Assembly: GCA_002221725.1 (NCBI GenBank)
Contig: NJFT01000204.1
Coordinates: forward strand, 1 to 64,000
DNA from: Scedosporium boydii
Lineage: Eukaryota; Ascomycota; Sordariomycetes; Microascales; Microascaceae
Direction: 5' to 3'
Length of the DNA: 64,000 nucleotides
The first letter of the stretch is position 1. Each line of letters begins with the position of its first letter. Below the pieces are notes generated by a model. The model made no database searches. It had not been told where the DNA came from and saw nothing but the letters and a program-made list of their open reading frames with translations. Of this stretch, positions 54,031-64,000 are shown piece after piece. The position numbers and the translations under genes are program-made.

Positions 54031-55763
54031 ATACCACTTCTTGTGCCCGGCCTGGGCAAGCACATGGTTCATTGGACGGATAACTCAGAGTTACTCTTCG
54101 TGGCGTAATTTAGTTTACAAGATACTTGCTTAAGAGACCGAATTTTATATATACTCAAATTTCCCCTTCTAGTTTGCATTCTGACCACTCTTAGTTGATT
54201 TCAACGCATGCTGTATGTAGAAACGATGACCTTCGATTTAGCTCTATTCTCTGCCCTATCAGAAGCCATTTGGGCAATTTCTCGTGCTCCTGGCCCAAAA
54301 GTCAAGGATGTCGGCAATCCCCAGCTCGTTCTAACTCTTTCCGGTAAAGGCCAGCCCTATAGAGCTAGGGATGAACCTTCAGCAGATTACGCTACTGCAC
54401 CTCGGCCTCACTCGGTCTCTAAGTTAGAGACCGAGGAATACGATGTGCAGGAAATATAATGAGTTGTGCTGAGTGAGATAGCACTCAAAGACAAATTACA
54501 TTATAACGCACATCTAAATGGTCACCCTTGGGAGGTTCCCGAAATCCCCAGGAGAACCTTGCAACCTTTAACTGCTTACTTGTCTGTGTCAATATCGGAC
54601 CATCAATCAAGGAGTGCAGTAAAATCCCCAGCCTGCTTGGACTTATTGAGGTTGATGGTCACTTTACCATCTTTTTTCCCCCAATCATTCGGCTCACAAG
54701 GACGTTCAACGTGCTCGAGACGATAGGGTATGTAGGAACGTCAACCGCTATTTATAGAAGCCGGTCTAAAGGTGTCTGTACTTGCAAGATCGACGAGCAC
54801 GTTTTCGGGGGGGTCATTCAAAGTAGGAACTGGGGTCCCATGAGTATGATTCTCTTCATCCACTATCTGTTAGGTCGTCCATTGGATCGGCGTCGGCCGC
54901 GCCGTGTTGGACAGCAGGCGAGGGCCAGTACTGCATAAGTAGATTTACTCGCACCTCCGTCATCATCTCTAGAGGGGGGAAGAGAGATCCGTGGCCGAGG
55001 AGTTGCGGCTAGTTGCCGATCCCCTTAGGCCAGGCGTTCACCGTCCAAAGTGGGTTCCCAATGTGATTCTGTCGCCGCGCATGGAAAGAAATATTGGTTT
55101 AGCTCACAGAATTCCCTGATACGAGTCAGGGTCAAAATTTGCCGTTAGGTGCTCATGGAGTTGTCGCAACTGCCGCGGCAACGACTAGTTGCCATCGATA
55201 TGATTTATAGGCCGGTCCGGCCGATGATCCTCGGCTCCGGATGAAACGACATGGCTTCTCGTTGCTGATGCACACAACACCCAACAACATTAAGTGGTGG
55301 ATAATAGATCAGCGGAGGGAGGGCGCAACGGGACCGCGGATTCGCCTACGAAATGAAAGTGAAAGGGATTTTATTCACCGAAGCAGTTGTTCGAGGCATC
55401 AATGTATTCAATCGGAGCAAGAAATCGAAGATCGAAGGTCTTCAATGTCTCATCAGACATTCACGTGACTCACTGTCCTTGACTGTGGCTCCATTGAAAC
55501 CTGGATTATAAGGCAGGGATTTGGGGAATCATTGGTAATATGGAAATTGGCTGCAATTGGGATGTGGAAGAGGGGGTGGAAACGGAGGAGTTCTTGGAAT
55601 GATCATGGACTCGGTTCTCAACAAGAAAAGTTGAATTTATGAGGTAAAGTGATGAATACCGGATTCTGCAGCTTTTCTTTGACGAACCTCTTCGGCACGG
55701 GACCTTGGAGGAAAGAAGAAAACAAAAGAAACAAAAGAAACCGCCTTGAATTGAAAGCCCACC
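54031..55763. other. gene-poor stretch
   Basis: No recognised gene. A 136-codon plus frame at 54528-54938 lacks family likeness. A 12-bp perfect inverted repeat is at 54411. The right end should hold the promoter of the tubby-like gene. Confidence 0.45.
54411..54435. repeat. 12-bp perfect inverted repeat with one-base spacer
   Basis: CTCGGTCTCTAA, then G, then TTAGAGACCGAG: a perfect palindrome-like hairpin, 380 bases downstream of the crystallin-like gene. A related CGAGACCGAG occurs near 51432. Confidence 0.85.
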
Positions 55764-56592
55764 ATGACTGCCGACATTGACGGCCATGACCTACCCCCGT
55801 CCTACGATGACGGAGTGAGTAATGACGTCAATGCCTTGGTCCCACCGACCATCCACGTCCTCGCAGGACAATCTATCCACGCCGAGTCCGCTCATGGTGC
55901 TCCGCTCTACCAGCTAGACCGGGGCATCGCAACCCTCTCGTACGCCACGTCAGAGGTGGAGTTTATGCGGGTTGATAGGTTGGTCATGCAGGATGCCAAC
56001 GACGAGCCGACGATCAAGCCGCGAACGAGGCACATTTACGATATCAAGCATATCAAAGGGGTTTATGGTACGCTAAGCTCGCTGGAGTCGAAATCCCCGC
56101 CGATCTTTATCCAGGCAACGTCGAAGAAGAACTCTGTTGGGCACTTGGGCCTGAAGAAGTCCCACATGAGATCGCATTGGAAGGTGCTGCCTGTCGACGT
56201 CTCAGGCAAGAGCAGCAAGTATGGCCAACCGGCCTTTTTCAAAGATTCTAAGCCCGTATTTGAACTTCGCCACAAACGTGGGAGGTATGAATGGGTGGAT
56301 CCCGGAGGCAACGCTATTGCCGTGGAGGACGAAGGCGAAGGTCAATATCGGTTCGTAGTGACAGCCACTTTGCGCCGGGAAGCTTTGGATGCGCTTGTGG
56401 CCTTGTGGTGTTGCCGGCTATGGCAATATTCTGCAGAACACCAAGAACCACTTTTCACTGGCATGGATGGAGGTAAGGATAGCATTATTATTGGCCGTGC
56501 ATCTGTCAGTGGATGTCTAACGTTTCATAGTGAGAAGGAAATTTGCACTTGCGAAGGAGCTTGACCTACCGAAAGGATTCTTGGCTACATGA
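55764..56592 (+). CDS. tubby-like/LURP-one-like C-terminal domain protein
   Basis: Two exons, 55764-56472 and 56531-56592 (58-base intron), give 256 residues. The body (about residues 30-225) has the beta-rich pattern of the LOR/tubby C-terminal-like fold: YQLDRGIATLSYATSEVEF, PRTRHIYDIKHI, WKVLPVDVSGKSSKYGQ, VFELRHKRGRYEWVDPGG. The second exon ends in a basic-hydrophobic helix VRRKFALAKELDLPK, as in many fungal members. No signal peptide. Members of this fold bind phospholipid or insert a buried helix; the cellular role in fungi is unknown. An unspliced reading would stop 27 bases earlier and lose the helix. Confidence 0.75.
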
Positions 56593-57081
56593 TCATACGA
56601 GAGTTACCGTGTGAAAGCGGCCAACCTTGGATAATGAGTGAAGTTCACCACGAACCGGCTGGGTTGGGGTGGGGTTTCCATGGGCCACAAACTGTACTGC
56701 TGGAAACAGTTCTTACAGTCAAAGACACTTGACCAACATTTGCAGAGCAAACAGACATCCACGCTTCTCTTCCAACCCTTTCTGTGATGTCGGCGAAGGT
56801 GTTTCTCATTCTTACTACCTAAGCTACTCCCGATCCCTGTTATAGCTTTCTGTCCCCGCTGCCTAACCAGTCTTTGTAGCAATCCCGAGGACTCGTCAAG
56901 TTGTGGGATTTATGAAGCTGTCATAAACCAAGGGGAAAGCCGAGGTCATATTTCGCCCATCAAGACGTGATCGGGGCGAAACGACACCGTAAGCTTATAA
57001 AAATGTGACAAGGTCGTGCTTGGTGACTAGCTTCAGGATCTTGGGCAGAACCGGATTTCCGCTTATGTCTTTGAAGTCGAA
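56593..57081. other. intergenic region between convergent genes
   Basis: No coding sequence recognised. Confidence 0.5.
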
Positions 57082-58113
57082 TCAAATTGCAGCTCGGGGC
57101 CGCTAGCAACGAAGAAATTCGGACGCATATCCATAAAATACCGTCAGCGGTCAACTCTATGTTAATATACAGCTGCTACCCCCTTGCCCTTACCTGCCCG
57201 GGATGCCGGAATGGATTTGGGCAGAACCACGCCAGGGGGCCAATCGCAACGGTCAGGATGCCGACGCCCAAACCGACGCCGATTGCGATTTTATCCGACG
57301 CGTTGAGACCCTCAGACCCCTTCCCATTTCCCGACTCCTCGGTTTTCGTTGGCGCTGTTCCTCCCCCGTCGTCGGACTTCGACCCACTAATACCATCGGA
57401 TTGAGACGGCCCACTCGTCTGGGCAGGGCCAATCTTCTCACTCGTAGAAGATACCTGGCTTGTTTTAAGGGTAGTCGTAGTCTCCGGCGGAAGGTAATTA
57501 GGTAACGTATTGTTAAGCAGATGATATTTAGCATGGTCTTCAATCCGGCAGGAACAGGGTGGGTTGGCACCATACTATTAACTCCCTCTGTCAACGTCCT
57601 GTAGTACACAGGAGCCTTCGCTAACGGATCAAAGACTCGGCAGATGTGCCGAGTAAGGGGCGTTGTCTCCGTATTGGATAAGTGCTCGTATACGTAGCCC
57701 CGTCCACAGCTCATGGGCAGTATTTGGTAGTTGCTGGCCTCTTCAGTCTCTATGCATAGATTTGAAGCTAAAGCCTACCCACCAGTCATATGTCCACGCG
57801 GGATTAGGGGTCCCGACCCATGTTCCCAGGGGGTAGCCGCTCGTTCCGCACGATGTTGGGAATTCGCAAGGTTGGCCGCTGGAACAGCAAGCGAATAGTG
57901 ACTCGCTGAGGGTCGTTACGGTGGAGTCTGATCCACAGAACGCCGGTTATCGGAACCGGCGAAATATCCAATTAGATCTGGTCGATCGGTTAGTGGCTTG
58001 TCTCTCTTCTCCACGGCTGCTGTGCTTGTAGCCGCAGGTGGTGTTACAATTGCCCCAGCATATACTTGGAGGATATGAAAAGCGGCAAACGCAACAACGC
58101 AATGAAAGAGCAT
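57082..58113 (-). CDS. cysteine-rich single-pass membrane protein, frame broken
   Basis: Minus-strand gene in at least four coding blocks: signal peptide MLFHCVVAFAAFHILQVYAG from 58113; LIGYFAGSDN..., CCSSGQPCEFPTSCG and CGRGYVYEHLS...HICRVFD, the disulfide-rich ectodomain; then a Ser/Thr/Gly-rich stalk from about 57487; a membrane helix KIAIGVGLGVGILTVAIG; and a final 21-base exon (57102-57082). Introns at about 57785-57716 (TGGTG/GTAGGC), about 57500-57590 and 57103-57182 are placed only roughly. This is the familiar fungal WSC/Mid2-like surface-sensor layout. Near 57945 the frame changes from NRRS to CGSDSTVTTLSES; one missing base at CGTTCTGTGG explains it and no intron fits. Function is unknown, probably a cell-wall or surface protein. 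Confidence 0.65.
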
Positions 58114-60821
58114 TTCCGAGTCAAAAGTCAAAAGAGCCCCAACGGTGAACCGAGGAAACGTGAGGTCTTGCCGCGTAGAGCTCTGGATTATCAATGAGCC
58201 CGAGGATATGGACCCGGGATGCGGGGAAGTGCCCGCCTCATTTTCAAAGTCGAGGCAAACATCCAACACAACATTCGGCTGAAGGACCTTCCAAATCGAC
58301 TCGCTTTGCGGTGCGTAAGATACTGGTTTGTGGAAGAACAATACCCCGACGGGACAGCGAGCGAAGACAGGGATAATGCAGTTCTTTGCCTTGGGTGTTC
58401 ACATGGGGAGAACCAAACTCTCCAGAACATTTATAATATAATTTTAAGAGAAACGCACGGGAATCCAGCAAGGATTGCTGGAGTGTTAGGAGGAGCTGCC
58501 CAAGGGTTGAATGGGCCTTTAGGTTATGAGAGGGGATGACGTTGTGATGTATCGGTTTCGCTAGTTGAAGGGGGGAGCATGCCGACCAGCCGTCTAAACT
58601 CTAAATCGACGACATCTTCCTGTGCTCTTGCTGTTCTAGGTCAGCGCGGAAAAGAGAAGATCCGAGGTGTTCTAATTATATTGGCAGTCAGCTGAATGAC
58701 ACTGTTGATATCGCCATTTCCTCCAAGAGATCAATGATGTCACTTTCCCACACCATTGGGATCTGTTTATCCAAATCTAAAGAACACGCTTCCCCACGCA
58801 TCGAAGTGAGCCTGAATCAATGATCCGCTTTTTGCTTCACTACCACCGCTCTCACTCCATACACAAGGGACCCTTCGCACCACGTTTACTGAGTCGCCAT
58901 CACTCATGGACTCTCAAAGTCTCCTTAAATTCCCCATGCTCTCTACCAAGCCCTCCTTCCACATCAATTGGGGACACCCACAACCCACGATATTAGACAC
59001 TCCTTCCCGCTTGGCTAATTCGACCGAATGCACCTACCCGTAAAAGGCTTGGAGTGTCCCACGAAGCGGTTACATACAATTGTGCATGTGCAATGTCATC
59101 AAGTTTCCGCACGAGGCGGGGGCGAATCGTTAGACGATTGGGGGTGTACCACATTTCGTTGTAGCCGGCGAGAGCCATCTGGAGAAGAAGAAGGAACGAG
59201 TGTGGGGATTGCCATAGACGGAGTTGGCTCCGACCATGCCGCTTCGATATCTCGTCTTCGCTCCCTCTTTGGCTGTCTTCTCCCAGACCAACACAATGCT
59301 GGAACAGTCAGAGCCCTTGGGAACCACGCCGCTACTACGACTCGTATTGAAAAAAGCACGTTTTTTCTTGCCCTCTTTTGCTTCCACCTCGCGTCGGTGA
59401 GCTGCGATGGTCCCCGGCTCTGACGCTGCCAACAACGGCCAAGTTGCCTAGTTGAACTGGGGGCCTCTGGGAATGGTAGCCATGACTACTTGGCGAGAAT
59501 TATCGACCTGTTTGGCTCTCTATTTTCCATCCAATGGGAACGGCCCGCTCTCTCCCGAGACCTCGCCACCTTCTCTTCTTCATGTTCCTGCCCGGTTTTG
59601 CGCTGGTATCTGCCGTTGGTGATGGCGCTGGAAAGCTTTGGGATTCCACTGGGAGACTCTTCGGGTCCTAGAAATGCTCGGCGAGCGGAAACAAAGTCAC
59701 CTGTTATTCCAACCATTCGGTCAACTATTCTCTGGTAAGACCAACTATCCTCTCACACGCTCGGAGTATGTCTACTCCCCTAATGCTTTCGTTTCTGGGG
59801 CAAAGGGAATACATTTTGGTTTTTCGAATCGGTGCCACGCCCGAGTGATTTACTCTAGCGGATCTCGAAAACTTCATCGCTGCCCTACAATCCTAGACCC
59901 AGCTCGAGCTCATCGTGCGAAAGACTCGGGTTGAAAGACGAAAAAAACCTCTGACGACGCAGAATCCATGTGGCCCCCTGCCTAACATTTGGTCGCTCTC
60001 CAAGGTCACATGTTCCCCCGATGTCAAGCAGCAAATGAGCCAGCTGTACCAGCTGCATCAACGGCTTCATCCACCCTGACGGCATTACACCCATGGTACT
60101 TCCAGCCTCACATTTACCATCCTACCTTGTCAGTGGATACTTAATTCCTTCCCTGATATTAATCAGTTAGGGTATTGCCTCTCCCCAAATGTTCCCATAG
60201 CACCCGGTTCCTAGTAGGCATGGCGAACTCAGTATGTGTTGCGAGATGTACCGGGGATTCTGCTTTTACACTTTCGTTGCTCAGGATTCACTGGTTTTGA
60301 TCACGCCTGTCATTCAGATCTTTGGAGCGTGTATGTAAATATTAATTGATTAATCTCAAACCTTACGTGCATGAGGCGACGCACCAGTCACATGTGCCTA
60401 TTTTGATGCAAATGCCCTCCAAAAACTTTTACGAAGGAACGGCGAACCTTGCCTAGTGTGAAATAAATTGCTCGCCGTCACGATTTAGCAAACCGACTAA
60501 GGGACGGCGATGGGCCTCATTCCTATTTGACTTTAACATCGATCGTGGCTATATATATCTCGTGCCGTCCGACTCCCGAGCACGCAGGGTTGATAAACAT
60601 TACCATGCCTAGACCCGTCCATGTTCACATATGAAGACTCTCGGATATCGTTCACCTCCCCGGAAAGAGAGTTACACACGCGAATCGAAAGCCGAGATAC
60701 AGACCTGTTTTCGCTGCGGGCATGTTTGCCGCCGTCCCCATCATATTAGCGCTCACCAATACACCACCATACTCTGGACAAAATCAAGCTTGCCAAGTGG
60801 ACGAAAAATAAATCAAACACC
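58114..60821. other. 2.7 kb gene-free stretch
   Basis: No open frame here resembles a known protein. The left end is the promoter of the membrane protein gene. A TATA-like TATATATATC lies near 60551, about 270 bases before the next gene. Confidence 0.45.
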
Positions 60822-61376
60822 ATGGAAAAGTCTCAGGATGAATCAAACACTACCCAGGATCCGAAGTTCCAAACACCAACCGATATCGATATCGACAAGA
60901 AGCGATACAATGCCATCCTAGCGCACGTCCAAAGCCAAAAGTACCCCGAGGACGTCGGTGCGGAAAATCGTCAGATTCTTACGGACCTCTTCCTCGAGCT
61001 CGTCCCCAAGGTCAACGCCCTCAGGATTGAGGAAGAGCGGGAGAGGAAGGAAATCGAGACGATTAAGGAAGCGTTCAAGAGTGAGCAGAGGGATATCGCC
61101 ATGGCGAAAGCGCTGGTGAAGGGGTCTGTATGGTATGCAGGGAGGTCCTCTTTGGGTGCCGCGAAGGTTATCCACAGCATCGAAGGTTTTGTGATAGGTC
61201 GGAGGATCAAGGCCAGAGAACACGCGTTGGAGAAGAGGGTGGCGGATAAGGAGAAGGCTTTGGTCGATGAGTTCAAAGCTAGGAGGCTTCAACTGATTGG
61301 GAGGCCGGATGGGATTGAGTGGAATACAAGTAAACGGAAGAAGAATGATAATGGTGGTGAAGGGAAACAGAAATGA
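60822..61376 (+). CDS. hypothetical coiled-coil protein
   Basis: Intronless frame of 184 residues starting MEKSQDESNTTQDPKFQTP. Residues about 60-90 (EEERERKEIETIKEAFKSEQ) and 130-155 (REHALEKRVADKEKALVDEF) are strongly charged helices likely to be coiled coil; between them is a small hydrophobic-glycine segment (WYAGRSSLGAAKVIHSIEGF). The C-terminus is basic (KRKKND). No known domain recognised. Context gives no clue. Confidence 0.6.
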   Translation: MEKSQDESNTTQDPKFQTPTDIDIDKKRYNAILAHVQSQKYPEDVGAENRQILTDLFLELVPKVNALRIEEERERKEIETIKEAFKSEQRDIAMAKALVKGSVWYAGRSSLGAAKVIHSIEGFVIGRRIKAREHALEKRVADKEKALVDEFKARRLQLIGRPDGIEWNTSKRKKNDNGGEGKQK

Positions 61377-62830
61377 TGTCGAGAGGACACAGAAGAGCAA
61401 TAATGCGAAGAGGACACACAGAAGAAGTGGAACCATACTAGCCAGCTAATATGAGCGAGTCCACCCCACAAAGGGAGTCCTTACATATATAATTATATAG
61501 TAGTCGTCTTGATGGGTGGCTCCTCGGTTCTATGGCTTTTACACGTTCCATCAGGGGCTCCCTGGCCGAAGAGTCAATGGTCTTGACTCGGGGCGGTTGA
61601 TTGATCTGACGCGCTCGTATTCGTACCTCCCGCGTCATCGATTTAACAGGCCAACTCGTGAATCTGAACCCTTCTCCTGGTTCTTCGAATCTTTTCATTT
61701 GATGAGATGCCCCTATTAATCCCAGCTCCTTCGAAACTCAGATGGGAATGGAAAGAAGCGATGCGTCAAAATCACAACCACTATGCGAGCAATAGAAGGA
61801 TAGGATCAGTAATACGTGTCACAATATTTCCCAATGAATGGACTGCAAGAAGGGCTCTCACGTCAACGCGTCATCGAGTGTAAACCTTTACTGGGGGAGC
61901 GAGTTTCCTAATTCGGAAATCGGACCAGTAAGATGACGATCCTTCCGATTTTCAGTTCCCAAAACATTCTTGAACAGACTCAACTCAGACCTCCGATTTC
62001 TGTTGGTAGGGCAGCATTGGGGAACACGCTTTCTTCGAATTCGGAAATGCGCAAGGAACCCTCGGTGAGCCTCATACATAAAATTAGAAGGGTGTAGGCG
62101 ATGGTAACGGCTGCATGTAGATGCACCAGGAGGATTGTTGTCCCGCAAAAGGTTACCAAAACTCCGTTACCTCCTAGCGAGATTTATGCTCCGCCCTTGC
62201 AGCCGTCTGGACTCACAGTTTCAGTTCTGGCACTTCGTTGCACCAATCACAGGCCGAATGGATCTTCCAGGGTCTTGAACGTCAGCCGAAGGTATTTCTC
62301 GATGTTCTCGGGGAGCTGGGAAGATTTCGCCAGAATGCTTGGCTGGTTGACGCCCAAATTTCAAGCCCCTTTTCCGTCAAACCAACTTAATCCTGGTCGA
62401 TCAATTCAATCAACTCACCAGTGTTCTCGATGCTCGCCGCCACTTCGTACTTCGTGGCCACTTCAAGCCAGATTTGAGGTAATGATATTACATAATAATA
62501 GGTAACATTGGACTTGATGGGAATTTTCGGCTTTTAGATTCGGAACACAAGACTAGACTAGTGTCGCATATTTTTCCCGAGGCGAGAGACGAGCTTCCCT
62601 TCTTTCCACCAAAGACAACAGGATCACAACTCTTCTAAACTCTGTTGTTGTCTTCAACTTTCTTAGCCGATTCTCACAGCTAGATCGGGCCCAATCGCCA
62701 TCGAGCTGCTTCGACTTGCAGGACGTCAGATTCTTCTCTCGTATAGACCCGGCCAAGCCTCTTGCGCGAGCGAACTCACGTGCAACGCACTCAACGTCCA
62801 CTCGATCGAGTCAGCCAACTGGACGACACA
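61377..62830. other. intergenic region
   Basis: No coding sequence recognised; it should hold the promoter of the acetyltransferase gene. Confidence 0.45.
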
Positions 62831-63406
62831 ATGGCCCACAACACCCTGCAATTCCGCGTTGCAACCCCAGACGATGCAGCGCCACTCCAAGCCTTTGTCA
62901 AATCAGCATACCGCGGCGAGACGAGCAGACAAGGCTGGACGACAGAGGCCGACCTCGTCGCCGACGACCGCATCAACGTCGATGGGATAATAGCCAAAAT
63001 CAACACACCCGACAGCGCAATTCTAATAGCCACCGACGAAGATGGAGAAAGCGCGGGCGTCCTCGTTGCGTGCTGCGAAGTCCTCAAGCGGAGTTCTGAC
63101 CTCGCCTACTTCGGTATGTTTGCCGTGGACCCGCTTCGCCAGGGTCGCGGCCTCGGTCGCCAGGTGCTCGCGTACGCCGAGGAGTACTGCCGTCGGACCT
63201 GGGGCGTTCGCAAGGTGGAGATGAGCGTCATTTGGACGCGCGAGGAGCTCATCTTGTGGTACATGCGGCGCGGGTATCAGAGGACGGGGGAGTCGAGGCC
63301 GTTTCCTTATGGAGAGCTTGTTAATGGTGTTGCGCTGAGGGATGATTTGTATTTTGATATTCTCGAAAAGGAACTTCATGCAGTTGAAGTAGAAGTTACG
63401 GCCTAG
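62831..63406 (+). CDS. GNAT-family N-acetyltransferase
   Basis: Intronless gene of 191 residues. The GNAT fold's motif A is VDPLRQGRGLGRQVLAYAEE, where RQGRGLGR is the acetyl-CoA pyrophosphate loop; ALIFDILEK-type C-terminal strands follow as WYMRRGYQRTGESRPFPYGE. The N-terminus, LQFRVATPDDAAPLQAFVKSAYRG, is typical. The ATG at 62831 (MAHNTLQFR) is chosen although an in-frame ATG lies 69 bases upstream, because the fold begins right after it. It would acetylate a small amine or protein N-terminus; the substrate is unknown. Confidence 0.85.
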   Translation: MAHNTLQFRVATPDDAAPLQAFVKSAYRGETSRQGWTTEADLVADDRINVDGIIAKINTPDSAILIATDEDGESAGVLVACCEVLKRSSDLAYFGMFAVDPLRQGRGLGRQVLAYAEEYCRRTWGVRKVEMSVIWTREELILWYMRRGYQRTGESRPFPYGELVNGVALRDDLYFDILEKELHAVEVEVTA

Positions 63407-64000
63407 TAGAGAATCCGAGGAGTTTGAATTAGAGTGTGGCGTTGAAATGTTATCCGAAACAGACACTTAGATGAGACTGGTAACAGGAAAAATCATTCCG
63501 CGCAAGCAAAGATATTGCCCCTAACCAAGATCAAACAGCCGCATCCCCCTTCTTGCCGTCTCTGCGCCGAAATTCCTTCCCGCCAGTTCCCTTTCTCGCC
63601 GATTACTCTCAGTATATCTGTTATACAACCCCAATCTGGACACCAACCAGCATTTTTGCTTATGTACATCGACGCCGCTTCCGCCCAGGGCAAATTCAGG
63701 ACCGCTCAGGCCAGGCTCAGTTTCTGCTTGCTTCTGCTCACTTCCGCTCACCACCCACTCACCCTGGCCCCAACAAGTCGGGGAAATAGACTGACCAAAA
63801 GTATTCAGCTTCTGAGGCGGCAAGAAACTCTCATCCCACCCAAGCAAAACAGGGCAAGGGCACAAAACTGGGACCCATCTACTGCTCACACCTGCTACCC
63901 GGATCTCACAGTCCACCCCTCATCTCTCTATCCAAGCTGGGCCGCCATGGATTGTCTGCCTCGTACTTGTCGCCAATGGCGATATTGGGAGAAGGCGCTT
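63407..64000. other. right-edge stretch without gene
   Basis: No coding sequence recognised up to the window end. Confidence 0.45.

Noticed and set aside
54528..54938. 136-codon plus frame
   Set aside because: No family likeness, no start context, no signal peptide; probably chance.

Overview
The window reads as nuclear DNA of a filamentous ascomycete (Pezizomycotina). Most genes are split by short introns of about 50-115 bases with GT...AG ends, there are three Zn2Cys6 regulators, and the families are typically fungal (DAL5-type MFS, DUF2434, SET-TPR, CCC1/VIT, WSC-like membrane proteins). Genes are spaced by 0.3-3 kb, on both strands, with no operons. I see no CRISPR array, prophage or intact transposon. 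The genus cannot be named from sequence alone.

Left part (702-13782): a probable nitrogen-catabolic cluster. It holds an M20 N-carbamoyl/allantoate-type amidohydrolase, a DUF1989-polysaccharide-deacetylase fusion whose second half resembles PuuE-type allantoinases, a phenol-hydroxylase-like FAD monooxygenase, a DAL5-like permease, a Zn2Cys6 regulator and a small cupin. The divergent promoter between monooxygenase and permease carries nine GATA-factor-type sites within 463 bp. Together they suggest uptake, hydroxylation, ring opening and deamidation of a ureide or related N-heterocycle, under nitrogen control. The substrate is inferred, not shown.

Middle part (14608-32063): an intronless 1165-residue protein fuses a methyltransferase-like domain, a BBE-type FAD oxidase, an animal-type phosphomevalonate-kinase-like domain and a phosphoribosyltransferase. 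It is the strongest candidate here for undescribed chemistry. Then come a SET-TPR protein, a second Zn2Cys6 regulator tail-to-tail with an FMN reductase, a FAD epoxidase-like monooxygenase, an ankyrin-repeat relic and a VIT/CCC1 transporter.

Right part (33606-64000): a secreted acid phosphatase, a broken membrane-protein gene, an anchored unknown, tRNA-Ser(AGA), a DUF2434 membrane protein, a secreted 12-cysteine protein, a third Zn2Cys6 regulator, a serine beta-lactamase-like hydrolase, a small secreted beta/gamma-crystallin-like protein behind a repeat-rich promoter, a tubby-like/LURP-one-like protein, a cysteine-rich single-pass membrane protein, a coiled-coil unknown and a GNAT acetyltransferase.

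At least three genes, and possibly a fourth, carry one- or two-base frame breaks with no good intron to explain them. Either the locus is decaying or the assembly has small indel errors; raw reads would decide.
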